DNA of 6,320 nucleotides from CAZFAI01 sp964516555 (lineage in GTDB: Bacteria; Patescibacteriota; Microgenomatia; UBA12405). Below, piece after piece: positions 5,375-6,320 of the stretch (positions are counted from its first letter, which is position 1; the number at the start of each line of letters is the position of its first letter). The stretch covers positions 1-6,320 of the forward strand of contig CAZFAI010000040.1 in NCBI GenBank assembly GCA_964516555.1. Reading direction: 5' to 3'. A program made the translations under genes and the position numbers. Under the pieces are notes generated by a model. It was not told where the DNA came from. It saw only the letters and a list, made by a program, of their open reading frames with translations, and did no database searches.

Positions 5375-5437
5375 CTCAGTTGGTAGAGCGCGCGACTGTT
5401 AATCGCTAGGTCCGTGGTTCGAGTCCACGCGGGGGAG
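5365..5437 (+). tRNA. tRNA-Asn (anticodon GTT)
   Basis: A full cloverleaf of 73 nt can be drawn. The acceptor TCCCCTG (5365-5371) pairs with CGGGGGA (5430-5436), with one T-G pair. The D arm is GCTC/GAGC with loop AGTTGGTA. The anticodon stem CGCGA/TCGCT has loop CTGTTAA, giving anticodon GTT at 5398-5400. The variable loop is AGGTC, and the T arm is CGTGG/CCACG with loop TTCGAGT. The discriminator base is G at 5437. CCA is not encoded (CAC follows) and must be added by the CCA-adding enzyme. The 27-43 pair at the base of the anticodon stem is a C-U mismatch. The 5' end overlaps the GIY-YIG stop, and the 3' half overlaps the end of the recombinase gene on the other strand. The promoter may be shared with the GIY-YIG gene. 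Confidence 0.95.
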
Positions 5438-6320
5438 CACAACGGAACAATCAGGGTGTGAAGAAGCATAATAATCGGAAACTTTGGTTAAATCATGCTG
5501 TTCAAATATTTCATCACCAGAATCTATCAATTTTCCCATTTTAGAACTATTGGTTTTTTCAGCTAGGTTTTTAAGTAATAAATAATTTTTGTCCAATTCA
5601 AAAATTACACTACTGCCATTCAATTTTAAATTATTAAAAACCATTCTAATCAGTTCCCTTCTTTTTTCAGGTTTCCCTTCTAAGTATTTTTCTTTTCCTT
5701 GTTGAACTAAATCATATAAATCAGCTTTTTTTGTTTGTTCAGAGTTAGTTATTTTCGTGAGTTTAGATATATTATTATCAATAGATTCTAGGTCTTTTGA
5801 AAATTCATCAAACTTTAGATTGTAATAATCCTGAGTAATCTTTCCATCAATTTTATCAATGTATATTGCATCTAACCTTTTTTTAGCAACTTCTCTATTT
5901 TTCTCAAGCTCACTTATACTGTTTAGATATAAATTACTTTCTATCTGATTTGTTTCCTTTAATGCTTTACTCAACCATTTCATTAGCCTAGGATTATCAA
6001 TTTTAAAGGTTGCTAATTCATTGACTATTTGTTCCGCTACTTTTTCTTCTTTAGTCCACTTACAAGCACTACAACCATCCCTGCGGTGGTTACAATGACC
6101 ATAAACAAAGCCTTTATGTTCTTCCCATGTTATTAAACCACCACAATTAACACATCTAAAAAGACTTTTAAACAAATACTCATGTTTTGTATAGTAAGGG
6201 GTATTTTTACGAGTAAGAACCATACCTACCTTCTCAAAAACATCATCATCTATTAAATGTTCTTGTTGTCCTGGTGTTTCCTTGCCAAGCCAAACATTTT
6301 TACCAACATAAAAAGGGTTA
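5399..6320 (-). CDS. Large serine recombinase, C-terminal part (partial at right edge)
   Basis: The frame is open to the window edge, so this is the 3' part of a longer gene whose catalytic resolvase domain lies beyond 6320. The visible 306 residues begin NPFYVG and continue HLIDDDVFEKV, the end of the Recombinase domain, as in phage and transposon-type large serine integrases. A zinc ribbon follows, with CVNCGG (C56, C59), C76 and C83 or C86. A long charged coiled coil (about 130-192) contains the family-like YIDKIDGKITQDYY pattern, and then comes RRELIRMVFNNLKL. A Met near residue 33 is not the true start, because homology extends upstream of it. The last 12 residues (LPRVDSNHGPSD) are the antisense of the tRNA-Asn 3' half, and the TAA is the antisense of its anticodon loop. 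The region is more AT-rich than the genes to the left, consistent with an acquired element. Confidence 0.92.
   Translation of the reverse strand, partial: NPFYVGKNVWLGKETPGQQEHLIDDDVFEKVGMVLTRKNTPYYTKHEYLFKSLFRCVNCGGLITWEEHKGFVYGHCNHRRDGCSACKWTKEEKVAEQIVNELATFKIDNPRLMKWLSKALKETNQIESNLYLNSISELEKNREVAKKRLDAIYIDKIDGKITQDYYNLKFDEFSKDLESIDNNISKLTKITNSEQTKKADLYDLVQQGKEKYLEGKPEKRRELIRMVFNNLKLNGSSVIFELDKNYLLLKNLAEKTNSSKMGKLIDSGDEIFEQHDLTKVSDYYASSHPDCSVVLPRVDSNHGPSD

Noticed and set aside
5055..5437. GIY-YIG gene as part of a tRNA group I intron
   Set aside because: The downstream tRNA copy is complete including its 5' half, so no splicing is needed. The upstream copy is broken in the D arm, and the spacer is almost wholly coding, with no room for a group I core.
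5266..5469. Minus-strand 67-codon frame through the tRNA
   Set aside because: It is a translation of tRNA antisense plus antisense of the GIY-YIG gene, a well-known kind of spurious protein, and it conflicts with the supported genes.
6221..6223. ATG at 6223 as the true start of the recombinase
   Set aside because: The frame stays open to the edge and the upstream residues (NPFYVG ... HLIDDDVFEKV) match the family's Recombinase domain, so the gene starts outside the window.

Overview
The window looks like a small-genome candidate-phylum bacterium (Patescibacteria/CPR, plausibly Microgenomates-like). This is an inference from gene style rather than a marker phylogeny. The genes are tightly packed, and dnaG and rpoD are compact and adjacent. 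Several starts are GTG or ATG sitting where transcription should begin, with no Shine-Dalgarno (SD) site. There is a tiny KGG-motif protein, a very small GIY-YIG nuclease, a serine recombinase with a long C-terminal tail, and a tRNA without encoded CCA. Codon use is standard: TGA ends the ABC ATPase gene.

Left part (1-3022): dnaG primase and the primary sigma factor rpoD lie head to tail, 32 bases apart. They form the core of the classical macromolecular-synthesis operon, and each has its own -10 element exactly 6 nt before the start codon. Middle (3023-3340): a 54-residue KGG-repeat protein has a near-perfect SD site and is followed by a strong intrinsic terminator. Next (3395-4969): a two-gene ABC-2 exporter (ATPase plus permease) whose genes overlap by 4 bases, the second gene having its own SD site.

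Right part (4970-6320): this is the unusual region. A degraded copy of the 5' half of tRNA-Asn(GTT), broken by a 20-bp perfect palindrome, lies upstream of a GIY-YIG nuclease gene. That gene runs directly into an intact tRNA-Asn whose own bases supply its stop codon. The pseudo-tRNA seems to have been reused as the promoter of the nuclease gene. On the other side, on the minus strand, an AT-rich large serine recombinase (3' part only, running off the right edge) ends inside the same tRNA, so its last 12 residues are tRNA antisense. The tRNA thus appears to be a double target, for a roughly 300-bp GIY-YIG unit on its 5' side and for a recombinase-bearing element on its 3' side.

The housekeeping half looks ordinary in gene content. 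Its interest lies in the leaderless versus SD-led start signals. The tRNA/GIY-YIG/recombinase junction is the best candidate for something undescribed.
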